A DNA stretch of 10,722 nt, taken from NCBI GenBank assembly GCA_041485905.1, contig JBGPKK010000158.1, forward strand, positions 1 through 10,722, read 5' to 3'. Origin of the DNA: JAHFUI01 sp041485905. GTDB taxonomy: Bacteria > Acidobacteriota > Vicinamibacteria > Vicinamibacterales > CAVVIG01. The translations under genes were made by a program, and so were the position numbers. The notes beneath the pieces were generated by a model. The model saw only the letters and a program-made list of their open reading frames with translations, was not told where the DNA came from and ran no database searches. Shown here one piece after another: positions 1 through 7,449 of the stretch. Positions within the stretch are counted from its first letter, which is position 1. Each line of letters opens with the position of its first letter.

Positions 1-2881
1 ACGCGCAGCCGCTGGTGTTCCCGCAGTTCACGCACTTGTAGCAGGCGCCGCTGCGGATCATGATCGACCCGCACGTCGAGCACGGCGGCGCGTCTTCCTG
101 ATTCTGAATGGTCGAGTACGGCGCGGTCTTCCCCGGCGCCGGCGCGGGCGCGCTGACGTCGGGAGCCGCCGTCCGGCTCGTGCCGTTGGACTCCTCGAGC
201 TCGCGGCCATTCACCCCGGCGTGGAACTGCGCTTCCGCCGACATGAACTTCGTGGCGAGCCACCGGAAGATGTAATCGACGATCGATTTGGCGAAGCGGA
301 TCTCCGGATTGCGCGTCATCCCGGACGGCTCGAAGCGCACGTGGCTGAACTTGTCGACCAGCGCCTGCAGCGGAACGCCGTACTGCAGGGCGTACGAGAT
401 CGCCTGCGCGAACGCGTCGGCGAAGCCGGAGATGGTCGACCCTTCCTTCGCCATCACGAGGAAGATCTCACCCGGCTGGCCGTCCTCGAACAGGCCGACC
501 GTGATGTAGCCCTCGTGGCCGGCGATGTCGAACTTGTGCGTGATCGCCTTGCGCTCGTCGGGCAGCTTGCGCCGGACCGGCGTCCGGCCGAGCGCCGCGT
601 CGGCCGCCGCCTGCAGCGCGATCTCGGCAGCCGTCTTGTCCCTGGACGTGTTGAGCGGCTGCGTCCGCTTGCTGCCGTCGCGGTAGATCGAGATCGCCTT
701 CGCCCCCAGCTTCCACGACTGGATGTAGGCCTGGATGATCTCTTCGACGGTCGCGTCCTTGGGCACGTTGACGGTCTTGCTGATCGCCCCCGAGATGAAC
801 GGCTGGGTCGCCCCCATCATCTTGATGTGGCCCATGTAGTGAATCGACCGGTGGCCTTTGGCCGCCTTGAAGGCACAGTCGAAGACCGGCAGGTGCGAGT
901 CCTTGAGCCCGGGCGCGCCCTCGATGGTCTCGGTCTTGTCGATGTAATCGACGATCGCGTCGGTTTGCGGCTGCGTGTAGCCCAGCCTTCTGAGCGCCAT
1001 CGGCACGGTCTGATTCACGATCTTCATCAGCCCGCCGCCGACCAGCTTCTTGTACTTGACCAGCGCGATGTCCGGCTCGACCCCGGTCGTATCGCAATCC
1101 ATCATGAAGCCGATCGTGCCGGTCGGCGCGAGCACGGTCGCCTGCGCGTTGCGATAGCCGAATTGCTCGCCCAGCTCCACCGCATCGTCCCAGGCGCCTT
1201 TGGCGGCCGCATAGAGGTCCGGCGCCACGTTCCTCGCGTTCACGTCGCGCAGCGCCTCGCGGTGCTTGCGCATGACGCGGAGGAACGGCTCCCGGTTCTT
1301 GTCGTAGCCGGTGAACGGCCCGCCGTGGTCGCGCGCAATCCGCGCCGACTGCGCGTACCCTTCGCCGGTCATCAGCGCCGTGAGCGCCGCGGCCCAATCG
1401 CGCCCGCCGTCGCTGTCGTACGGCAGGCCCCGCGACATCAGCAGCGCGCCGAGGTTCGCGTAGCCGAGGCCGAGCGGCCGATAGGCGTGGCTGTTGCGCC
1501 CGATCGCGTCGGTCGGATAGCTCGCGTTGTCGACGATGATCTCCTGCGCCGTAATGAGCGTGCGGATCGCCGCTTTGTACGAGACGACGTCGAACTCGAC
1601 ATGATTGGGATCTTCACCAACAACCTTGACGAACTTCATCAGGTTGATGGACGACAGGTTGCACGCCGAATCGTTGAGGAACATGTACTCGGAGCAGGGA
1701 TTGCTGGCGTAGATGCGATCGGTCTCGGGGCAGGTGTGCCATTCGTTGACCGTCGTGTCGAACTGCATGCCGGGATCGCCGCACACGTGCGTGCCTTCGG
1801 CGATGAGGCGCATCAGATCGCGCGCCTTGAACGTGTCGACAACCTCGCCGTCCCTCACCGCATGCGTGTCCCACGTGCCGTCATCGAGCACGGCGCGCAT
1901 GAAGTCGTCGGTCACGCGCACACTGTTGTTCGAATTCTGGAAAAACACCGACGAGTACGCCGGGCCGGTGAACGAGCCGTCATAGCCGGCGTCGATGAGC
2001 GCCCACGCCTTCTTCTCTTCCTCGACCTTGCAATTGATGAAGTCGACGATGTCGGGGTGGTCGGCGTTGAGGATGACCATCTTCGCCGCGCGCCGCGTCT
2101 TGCCGCCCGACTTGATGACGCCGGCAAACGCGTCGTATCCCTTCATGAACGACACCGGGCCGGACGCTGTGCCGCCGCCGGCCAACAGCTCCTTCGAGGA
2201 GCGGATCGGCGACAGGTTCGTGCCCGTGCCCGAACCGAACTTGAACAGCATGCCTTCGGTCCTGGCAAGGCTCAGAATCGAGTCCATCGTGTCCTGGACC
2301 GAGTTGATGAAGCAGGCCGAGCACTGCGGCGCCGCTTCGAACCCGCAGTTGAACCACACCGGGCTGTTGAACGCCGCCTTCTGGTAGACAAGGATGTGCT
2401 TCAGGTCGTCGCTGAACGCCTGCAGATCCTCATCGCTGGCGAAATATTTCTGCTTGCGCGCCCACTCCGTGATCGTGGTGACGACACGGCCGATCAGCTG
2501 ACGCACGCTGCGCTCGCGCTCCGGCGCGCCAATCTGTCCGCGGAAGTATTTCGAGACGACGATGTTGGTGGCCTGCTGCGACCAGAACTTGGGGATCTCG
2601 ACGTCGCGCTGCTCGAACACCACGTCGCCGCGCTCGTTGCCGATGACGGCCGCACGAAGCTCCCATGCGACTTCGTCGAACGGATCGATGCCGGCCTCGG
2701 TGAAGAAGCGAGGGAACGTCAGGCCGGGCGCTGAAGCGGCCGCCTTCGATTTCGCGCGACCTTCGCCTGGCTCAGGACGCCCCGAGTCGATCGCCGGGCG
2801 AGCCGGCATGCTTGAACCCCCACCCGTCTCGGCCGTCTGTTGGCCAGCACTCGCGGCGCGATAAGCAGCGTTCTCCTTCAT
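1..2881 (-). CDS. nrdJ: Vitamin B12-dependent (class II) ribonucleoside-diphosphate reductase, 3' end cut by the window
   Basis: This cytoplasmic enzyme reduces ribonucleotides to deoxyribonucleotides using an adenosylcobalamin-generated thiyl radical. 960 residues are visible; only a few C-terminal codons fall outside. The NPCSE motif gives N394, radical Cys C396 and E398. C407 in the ACNLSS motif lies 11 residues on, the spacing of the class II active site, and C190 in the SACF motif is its likely redox partner. Other family blocks are FKFGSGTGTNLS, SGGKTRRAAKM and LAPTGTIGFMMDCDTTG. After a Pro/Ala-rich linker comes a C-terminal zinc-ribbon-like tail with C934, C937, C950, C953 and C959, which in this family relays electrons from thioredoxin. 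The ATG at 2881 has a GGAG/AGGGA purine-rich ribosome site 5-13 nt upstream. The first ~50 residues are low complexity and hold a palindromic repeat (residues 31-42); recognisable homology begins near GLTFPRFF. M25 is a possible later start. No ATP cone is obvious. Family assignment is firm, the exact start less so. Confidence 0.96.
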   Translation of the reverse strand, partial: MKENAAYRAASAGQQTAETGGGSSMPARPAIDSGRPEPGEGRAKSKAAASAPGLTFPRFFTEAGIDPFDEVAWELRAAVIGNERGDVVFEQRDVEIPKFWSQQATNIVVSKYFRGQIGAPERERSVRQLIGRVVTTITEWARKQKYFASDEDLQAFSDDLKHILVYQKAAFNSPVWFNCGFEAAPQCSACFINSVQDTMDSILSLARTEGMLFKFGSGTGTNLSPIRSSKELLAGGGTASGPVSFMKGYDAFAGVIKSGGKTRRAAKMVILNADHPDIVDFINCKVEEEKKAWALIDAGYDGSFTGPAYSSVFFQNSNNSVRVTDDFMRAVLDDGTWDTHAVRDGEVVDTFKARDLMRLIAEGTHVCGDPGMQFDTTVNEWHTCPETDRIYASNPCSEYMFLNDSACNLSSINLMKFVKVVGEDPNHVEFDVVSYKAAIRTLITAQEIIVDNASYPTDAIGRNSHAYRPLGLGYANLGALLMSRGLPYDSDGGRDWAAALTALMTGEGYAQSARIARDHGGPFTGYDKNREPFLRVMRKHREALRDVNARNVAPDLYAAAKGAWDDAVELGEQFGYRNAQATVLAPTGTIGFMMDCDTTGVEPDIALVKYKKLVGGGLMKIVNQTVPMALRRLGYTQPQTDAIVDYIDKTETIEGAPGLKDSHLPVFDCAFKAAKGHRSIHYMGHIKMMGATQPFISGAISKTVNVPKDATVEEIIQAYIQSWKLGAKAISIYRDGSKRTQPLNTSRDKTAAEIALQAAADAALGRTPVRRKLPDERKAITHKFDIAGHEGYITVGLFEDGQPGEIFLVMAKEGSTISGFADAFAQAISYALQYGVPLQALVDKFSHVRFEPSGMTRNPEIRFAKSIVDYIFRWLATKFMSAEAQFHAGVNGRELEESNGTSRTAAPDVSAPAPAPGKTAPYSTIQNQEDAPPCSTCGSIMIRSGACYKCVNCGNTSGCA
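2761..2797 (-). repeat. Palindromic repeat copy 1, inside the 5' part of nrdJ
   Basis: Starts CTTCGCCTGGCTCAGGACG on the plus strand and resembles copy 2 (3578-3613) at roughly three quarters of positions. The left arm is well kept, the right arm decayed. On the coding strand it gives residues 31-42 of nrdJ with the core SGRPEP, in a disordered-looking extension ahead of the conserved enzyme core. If translation really starts later than the chosen ATG, this copy would lie in the 5' untranslated region instead. Confidence 0.7.
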
Positions 2882-3057
2882 ATCCCTGCTCCGTTACTCC
2901 GGGGTTCTTCCCCAGAAAATGCGATCGCTTTCCGCCCCGAAAGCGACCTCGAGCTCAGATGGATTCACGCGCGGGCCGACGCCAGTGACTGGGTGAAGAC
3001 TGCCGTGCGCCCTGGCGAGAAGCTGGGATGTTCTCGCTGTTCGCTGCCTGCGTTACG
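2882..3057 (-). promoter_or_regulatory. Hairpin-rich leader of nrdJ (about 175 nt)
   Basis: No gene is seen here. As minus-strand RNA it can form several local stems: 7-bp arms GCGAGAA/TTCTCGC (3015-3037), possibly inside a closing GCCGT/ACGGC stem; the palindrome CCAGTGACTGG (2982-2992); a 7-bp CGCTTTC/GAAAGCG stem (2931-2950); and a CTGGGG/CCCCGG hairpin with a 5-nt loop just before the ribosome site (2898-2914). A B12 riboswitch would make sense before a B12-dependent enzyme, but I cannot find the B12-box consensus, so no known riboswitch class is claimed. The transcription start is inferred from the promoter call only. Confidence 0.4.
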
Positions 3058-3064
3058 GCGGACC

Positions 3065-3093
3065 AATATGAGCTGAGACCGCTGGTTTGTCAA
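3065..3093 (-). promoter_or_regulatory. nrdJ: Candidate sigma-70-type promoter of nrdJ
   Basis: On the minus strand a perfect -35 TTGACA (3088-3093) is followed after 17 nt by CATATT (3065-3070), a 4/6 match to TATAAT. A second candidate overlaps the NrdR boxes: TTGCGA (3134-3139), 17-nt spacer, CACAAT (3111-3116). That placement is typical of NrdR-repressed promoters. Sequence alone cannot say which is used, or whether both are. Confidence 0.5.
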
Positions 3094-3101
3094 GGGTCTA
3101 A

Positions 3102-3149
3102 ACACTATATATTGTGCTTTTCTTTTAGGGCAGTCGCAAGATGTTGACA
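3102..3149 (-). promoter_or_regulatory. Tandem NrdR boxes upstream of nrdJ
   Basis: Box 1, 3102-3117, ACACTATATATTGTGC, fits the known NrdR box consensus acaCwAtATaTwGtgt at nearly every position. Box 2, 3134-3149, TCGCAAGATGTTGACA, is weaker but keeps core C, W, A, AT, T, W and G. The cores begin 32 bp apart (3105 and 3137), about three helical turns, the usual arrangement of paired NrdR sites. NrdR is the ATP/dATP-sensing zinc-finger/ATP-cone repressor of ribonucleotide reductase genes. nrdR itself is not in this window. Confidence 0.85.
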
Positions 3150-3216
3150 TCCGTGCATACCTGTGGATTCCCGGTCCCGCTGAGCTGAAGGGAGGAAAAT
3201 GTCCAAAATTGGCAGG

Positions 3217-3240
3217 CGGGAGGCCAAGTTTGGCCTCCCG
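3217..3240 (-). terminator. Inverted-repeat terminator after the 3246-3866 lipoprotein gene
   Basis: Perfect 11-bp arms CGGGAGGCCAA and TTGGCCTCCCG flank a 2-nt centre, beginning 5 nt past the lipoprotein stop. On the minus strand the stem is followed a few bases later by AATTTTGG and then CATTTTCC, a weak and interrupted U-rich stretch. It probably ends the regulator-kinase-lipoprotein transcript before the nrdJ control region. An efficient intrinsic terminator would have a cleaner U tract. Confidence 0.6.
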
Positions 3241-3245
3241 TCTCG

Positions 3246-3866
3246 CTAGCGTCCGGCCAACTGAGCCGCGACGCCGAGGGCCTTGTCGGCGAGACTCCGC
3301 GCGAACACCAGATTGCGTTTCTTCAGCGCATCCTCCGCCTGCTGGATGAAACGCTTCGCCGTGTCGTACTGCGTTCGGCCGTCGGCCTTGAGCGCGCGGT
3401 AATCGACACGATTCAGATCGGTCTTCGCCCGCGCGATGACCGCGCGGATCGCGCGCTCCACTTCCCCTTCCGCTCCCGCCGGTGTCGTCTGCAGCGTCGT
3501 CGGCGGCCTGGGCGCGTCTTCGGCGATTTTCGGCGGGTCAGCGGGCGTTTCCGGTCTCGCGGGCGTCTCGGCGCGCGCTTCGGCAGGCTCAGGGCGTCCC
3601 GAGCCTGTCGAGGGGCGCGGAGTCTGACGCGCGAGAGGGCGCGCGGCAGGCTTGGCCGGCTCTTCGACGGGTGGAGCGGTCAGCGCCGGTATGACCTCGA
3701 CCGTCTCGACGACCGTCTCGACGATGCGCGGCGGCGGCGGCGGCACGTCGAGGGGCGGCGCGTCGGCCACGGTTTTCGCGCTCGCGTGCAGGCAGCCGGA
3801 AAGCCCCATGCCCGCGACCAGGATCAAGATAGCTGGTCCTGAGGATCTCATCGTTGCTCGCTTCAT
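3246..3866 (-). CDS. Proline-rich lipoprotein of unknown function
   Basis: 206 residues. A short hydrophobic signal peptide ends in the lipobox LSGC (C25), so the product should be lipidated and anchored in the envelope. Residues 36-130 are a Pro/Ala/Glu-rich, probably disordered linker containing palindromic repeat copy 2 (residues 85-97, core TGSGRPEPAE). Residues ~132-206 form a predicted helical hairpin with alternating charges (VERAIRAVIARAKTDLNRV, then DYRALKADGRTQYDTAKR, then FIQQAEDALKKRNLVFARSL), possibly a TPR-like or coiled-coil packing domain. It lies 67 nt downstream of the kinase gene on the same strand, so it is probably co-transcribed, and an inverted-repeat terminator follows. 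The ATG at 3866 abuts an octamer repeat array and has no clear ribosome site; M6 (3851) is an alternative that keeps the lipobox. I do not recognise the family. A role as accessory to the two-component system is only suggested by position. Confidence 0.8.
   Translation of the reverse strand: MKRATMRSSGPAILILVAGMGLSGCLHASAKTVADAPPLDVPPPPPRIVETVVETVEVIPALTAPPVEEPAKPAARPLARQTPRPSTGSGRPEPAEARAETPARPETPADPPKIAEDAPRPPTTLQTTPAGAEGEVERAIRAVIARAKTDLNRVDYRALKADGRTQYDTAKRFIQQAEDALKKRNLVFARSLADKALGVAAQLAGR
3578..3613 (-). repeat. Palindromic repeat copy 2, in the linker of the lipoprotein gene
   Basis: The best-preserved copy. The arms CTTCGGCAGGCTCAGGG and CCCGAGCCTGTCGAGG are inverted repeats with about three mismatches around a 3-nt centre. 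The coding strand reads it as residues 85-97 with STGSGRPEPAE. Of the other frames in this direction one has a TGA stop and one is open. The length of about 36 bp, the near-perfect palindrome and its place in a disordered linker suggest a dispersed palindromic element. Confidence 0.8.
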
Positions 3867-3925
3867 GATCTGGTCATCTCGTCATCTGGTCATCTCGTCA
3901 TTTTGTTCGACCAATGACCAGATGA
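3862..3925. repeat. Octamer micro-array with an inverted partner
   Basis: On the plus strand, units TGGTCATC and TCGTCATC alternate twice (3871-3902, last base diverged), then the reverse complement returns after a gap. TCATCTGGTCAT (3882-3893) and ATGACCAGATGA (3914-3925) are perfect 12-bp inverted repeats with a 20-nt loop. The array fills most of the 67 nt between the kinase stop (3934) and the lipoprotein start (3866) and ends at that ATG, so it is the lipoprotein's immediate upstream sequence. It contains no recognisable ribosome site. Confidence 0.8.
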
Positions 3926-3933
3926 TCGCATTT

Positions 3934-5856
3934 CTAAGCCTGCGGCAGAAGCAGTGTGAACGTCGTACCTGCCCCTGTAATCGACTGTACCTCAATCTCG
4001 CCGTCGTGCATCTGGACCGTTCGATACACCATCGACAACCCGATGCCGCTGCCTTTCGACTTCGTGGTGAAATACAGATCGAAGATCCGCTCCAGGTGTT
4101 CCGGTTTAATGCCGACGCCCGAGTCGCTGAATGAGACGGCGACGCGCCGGCCTCGCGCAGCCTCACAGCGAATCTGCAGCGTGCCGCCATGGGGCATCGC
4201 CTGGCAGGCGTTGAGCGCCAGGTTGAGAAATGCCTGGCGCAGCATCGCCGGATCGCCGTTCACGTCGGGACACGCGCCGACGGCGACGTCCACCGACACC
4301 CCCGTACGGGCGGCTTCCGGCTGCACGATTGGCACGACCTCGTCGAGCAGCGACGCAAGGTCGATCGGCTGCAGCGTGAGATCCTCCGGTCGCGTGAATT
4401 TCAAAAACCCCTGCACCACTTCGTCCAGCCTCCGAATCTCGCCGGCGATGACGTCGACGTGTTGAAGCGCCGCCGCGCTGCCGGAGGGCTCCTCCACCGT
4501 CACAGGTGCCGCGGCGCCGGCACGTCCCGCGCCATGCTCCTCGATCCGCTCGGGTCGTCCTGAGCCGGCAGAAAGGCGGGCGGGGGCCGCACCCCCAACG
4601 ACCTGCTGCCGCAACAGCTCGAGATGAATCATCATGGCGTTGAGCGGATTCTTGACTTCGTGGGCGACCCCGGCCGACAAACGTCCGAGCGCCGCAAGCT
4701 TTCGCGAGTAGCGGAGCGTGGACTGCACCTGACCGAGATATTCCAGGTTGCGTGCGATGACCATCACGCCGACGAGATCGCCTGCCGGATCCGTCACGGC
4801 GTGGGTGACGACGAGGCGCTCGCCCTCCTTGCCTTCCTCCCGCGTCTCGTCGCGGCGCTTGTCCGAGAAGATCACCGACATCGGCCCGCGCGATTGTCTG
4901 GTGGCGAGCGTGTGCTCGGCGAGCCGCCGCAGCGGATGCCCGGCTGGCACCAGGTCGTTCAGCGAGGCGCCGGTGGACGCGTCCGGCAGCAGCGCACGCA
5001 TCGCGGGGTTTGCGAAGAGGAGCTCGCCGCGCGGGCTCACCATCGCGACTGCGTCCTCCAGGCGCTCGACGGCCGATTCCAGATTGGCGACCTGCCCGGC
5101 CATGTGCGATCGGTCCGCCGACAATTGCGCGCTGATCGTGTTGAAGAACGTTCCCAGCTCGCCGAACTCGTCGTGCTGATTCAGATCGAGCCGCACGCCG
5201 AGCTCTCCGCGTCCCAACCGCGTGAGGCCGCTCCGGATCACGTGAATCGGCCGCAGCAGCAGCTGCGCGAGCAGCGTCGCGACGATCACCGCGACGCTCA
5301 GCGCGGCCAGGGCCGCAACGAAGGCCGGTCGGAGAGAGGCTTTGAGATCCTCTCGAATCAGGAGCGTGGACACGCCGATCCGGATCGATCCGAACTCGCG
5401 ATCGCCGAGTCGCAGCGGCTGACGGAACTCCAGGTTGCGGCCTTGACCAGAATAAATGGCGCGGATCTGCGACAGCGCGGAGAGCGAGAGCACGCTCGCC
5501 AGATTTTCGCCGGCCCGCAAGGGCTGTCCTTCCAGCGCGACGTCGGCATGCGCGACCGCCCGGCCGTCGAGGTCCGCGATGGCGGCGAACGTCACGTTTT
5601 TGGCGAGGAGGCTCGAGGCAAGGATCGACCGCAGCCCGGGATCGCTGCCGAGCGCGCCGTACGGATCGGCGCCGTCGACGACCACTTCGCGCGCGCGACT
5701 GAAGATGGCGTCAGCCAGCAGCTCCGCGCGCGCGCGGCTCTCCTCGAGCCCCACGCGTGCCAGCGTCGCCAGGTGCAACAGACTGAGGATGACGACGACC
5801 GCACCGACGATCGACGTCACACCGAGGACCTGTTTCGCTTTGATGCCTAAACGCAT
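3934..5856 (-). CDS. Membrane sensor histidine kinase, NtrB/ZraS-like, partner of the adjacent sigma-54 regulator
   Basis: 640 residues. TM1 (about 10-32), an extracytoplasmic sensor of ~145 residues (probably Cache-like), TM2 (about 178-201), HAMP (about 200-255), a PAS-like region (about 262-370), HisKA/DHp, then HATPase_c. The phospho-acceptor is H399 in the H box AGVAHEVKNPLN. ATP-lid motifs are the N box NLALNACQA (545-553), G1 DSGVGIK (578-584), F box FDLYFTTK (592-599) and G2 GSGIGLS (602-608), all intact. Between the two DHp helices (LELLRQQVV to LQHVDVIAGEIRRLDEVV) sits an unusual Gly/Ala/Pro-rich insert of about 43 residues (421-463) carrying palindromic repeat copy 3. A short charge-rich stretch (~332-346) also interrupts the PAS-like part. 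The start ATG has only a weak ribosome site, 24 nt after the regulator's stop, so translation may be coupled. It should phosphorylate D68 of the regulator in response to an envelope or periplasmic signal; the ligand is not predictable. Confidence 0.93.
   Translation of the reverse strand: MRLGIKAKQVLGVTSIVGAVVVILSLLHLATLARVGLEESRARAELLADAIFSRAREVVVDGADPYGALGSDPGLRSILASSLLAKNVTFAAIADLDGRAVAHADVALEGQPLRAGENLASVLSLSALSQIRAIYSGQGRNLEFRQPLRLGDREFGSIRIGVSTLLIREDLKASLRPAFVAALAALSVAVIVATLLAQLLLRPIHVIRSGLTRLGRGELGVRLDLNQHDEFGELGTFFNTISAQLSADRSHMAGQVANLESAVERLEDAVAMVSPRGELLFANPAMRALLPDASTGASLNDLVPAGHPLRRLAEHTLATRQSRGPMSVIFSDKRRDETREEGKEGERLVVTHAVTDPAGDLVGVMVIARNLEYLGQVQSTLRYSRKLAALGRLSAGVAHEVKNPLNAMMIHLELLRQQVVGGAAPARLSAGSGRPERIEEHGAGRAGAAAPVTVEEPSGSAAALQHVDVIAGEIRRLDEVVQGFLKFTRPEDLTLQPIDLASLLDEVVPIVQPEAARTGVSVDVAVGACPDVNGDPAMLRQAFLNLALNACQAMPHGGTLQIRCEAARGRRVAVSFSDSGVGIKPEHLERIFDLYFTTKSKGSGIGLSMVYRTVQMHDGEIEVQSITGAGTTFTLLLPQA
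4539..4576 (-). repeat. Palindromic repeat copy 3, in the DHp hairpin turn of the histidine kinase
   Basis: Plus-strand core GCTCGGGTCGTCCTGAGCC with flanking CCTCGAT and GGCAGAAAGG, recognisably the same palindrome as copy 2 but with weaker outer arms. The coding strand reads residues 427-439 with AGSGRPERIE, the same frame as the other two copies. It sits in the middle of the insert separating the two DHp helices. Confidence 0.7.
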
Positions 5857-5880
5857 ATCAGGGCAAAGGGCTAAGGTGCC

Positions 5881-7302
<1,422 letters not shown>

Positions 7303-7315
7303 CGCTCACCTTCGT

Positions 7316-7330
7316 ATGTCATTTTTACAT
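7316..7330. promoter_or_regulatory. Imperfect palindrome, possible upstream activator site
   Basis: ATGTCATTTTTACAT has inverted half-sites ATGT and ACAT. Its centre lies about 98 bp upstream of the start expected from the sigma-54 promoter at 7395-7410, within the range used by NtrC-type activators. It also lies between the regulator's start codon and its likely promoter, so autoregulation is possible. GCTGCAATCAGC (7351-7362) is a second inverted repeat in the same gap. Neither is proven. Confidence 0.3.
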
Positions 7331-7394
7331 TCTGAGCGCCATACGGTCCGGCTGCAATCAGCAAATTCGGCCTATAAGGGCAGAGCTCAGCCGG

Positions 7395-7410
7395 TGGCGG
7401 ATTCTTTGCA
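7395..7410 (+). promoter_or_regulatory. Sigma-54 (-24/-12) promoter of the 7450-8184 lipoprotein gene
   Basis: TGGCGGATTCTTTGCA against the consensus TGGCACGNNNNTTGCW. The -24 GG and -12 GC are present at exactly the required spacing, with TGGC and TTTGCA intact and mismatches only at three positions between. Transcription should start near 7421, leaving a short leader with GGAGG at 7438-7442, 7 nt before the ATG. The gene encoding a sigma-54 activator begins 93 bp away on the other strand, which greatly strengthens the call. Confidence 0.75.
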
Positions 7411-7449
7411 GCAGCCCGACCCTAGCCATCCACGGCTGGAGGTCGACAC

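Noticed and set aside
221..2734. 837-codon open frame on the plus strand
   Set aside because: It lies antisense to nrdJ, is Arg/Asp/Val-rich with no domain signature, and arises from the codon bias of a GC-rich gene read backwards. The minus-strand frame carries all class II reductase motifs.
2882..3057. Cobalamin riboswitch before nrdJ
   Set aside because: The expected B12-box sequence is not found on the transcribed strand; only generic hairpins are seen.
3862..3925. CRISPR-like repeat run
   Set aside because: The units are 8 bp and contiguous with no unique spacers, and no cas genes are present.
4624..5850. 408-codon plus-strand open frame opposite the histidine kinase
   Set aside because: Antisense shadow of the kinase gene with Arg/His/Gln-rich composition and no recognisable domain.
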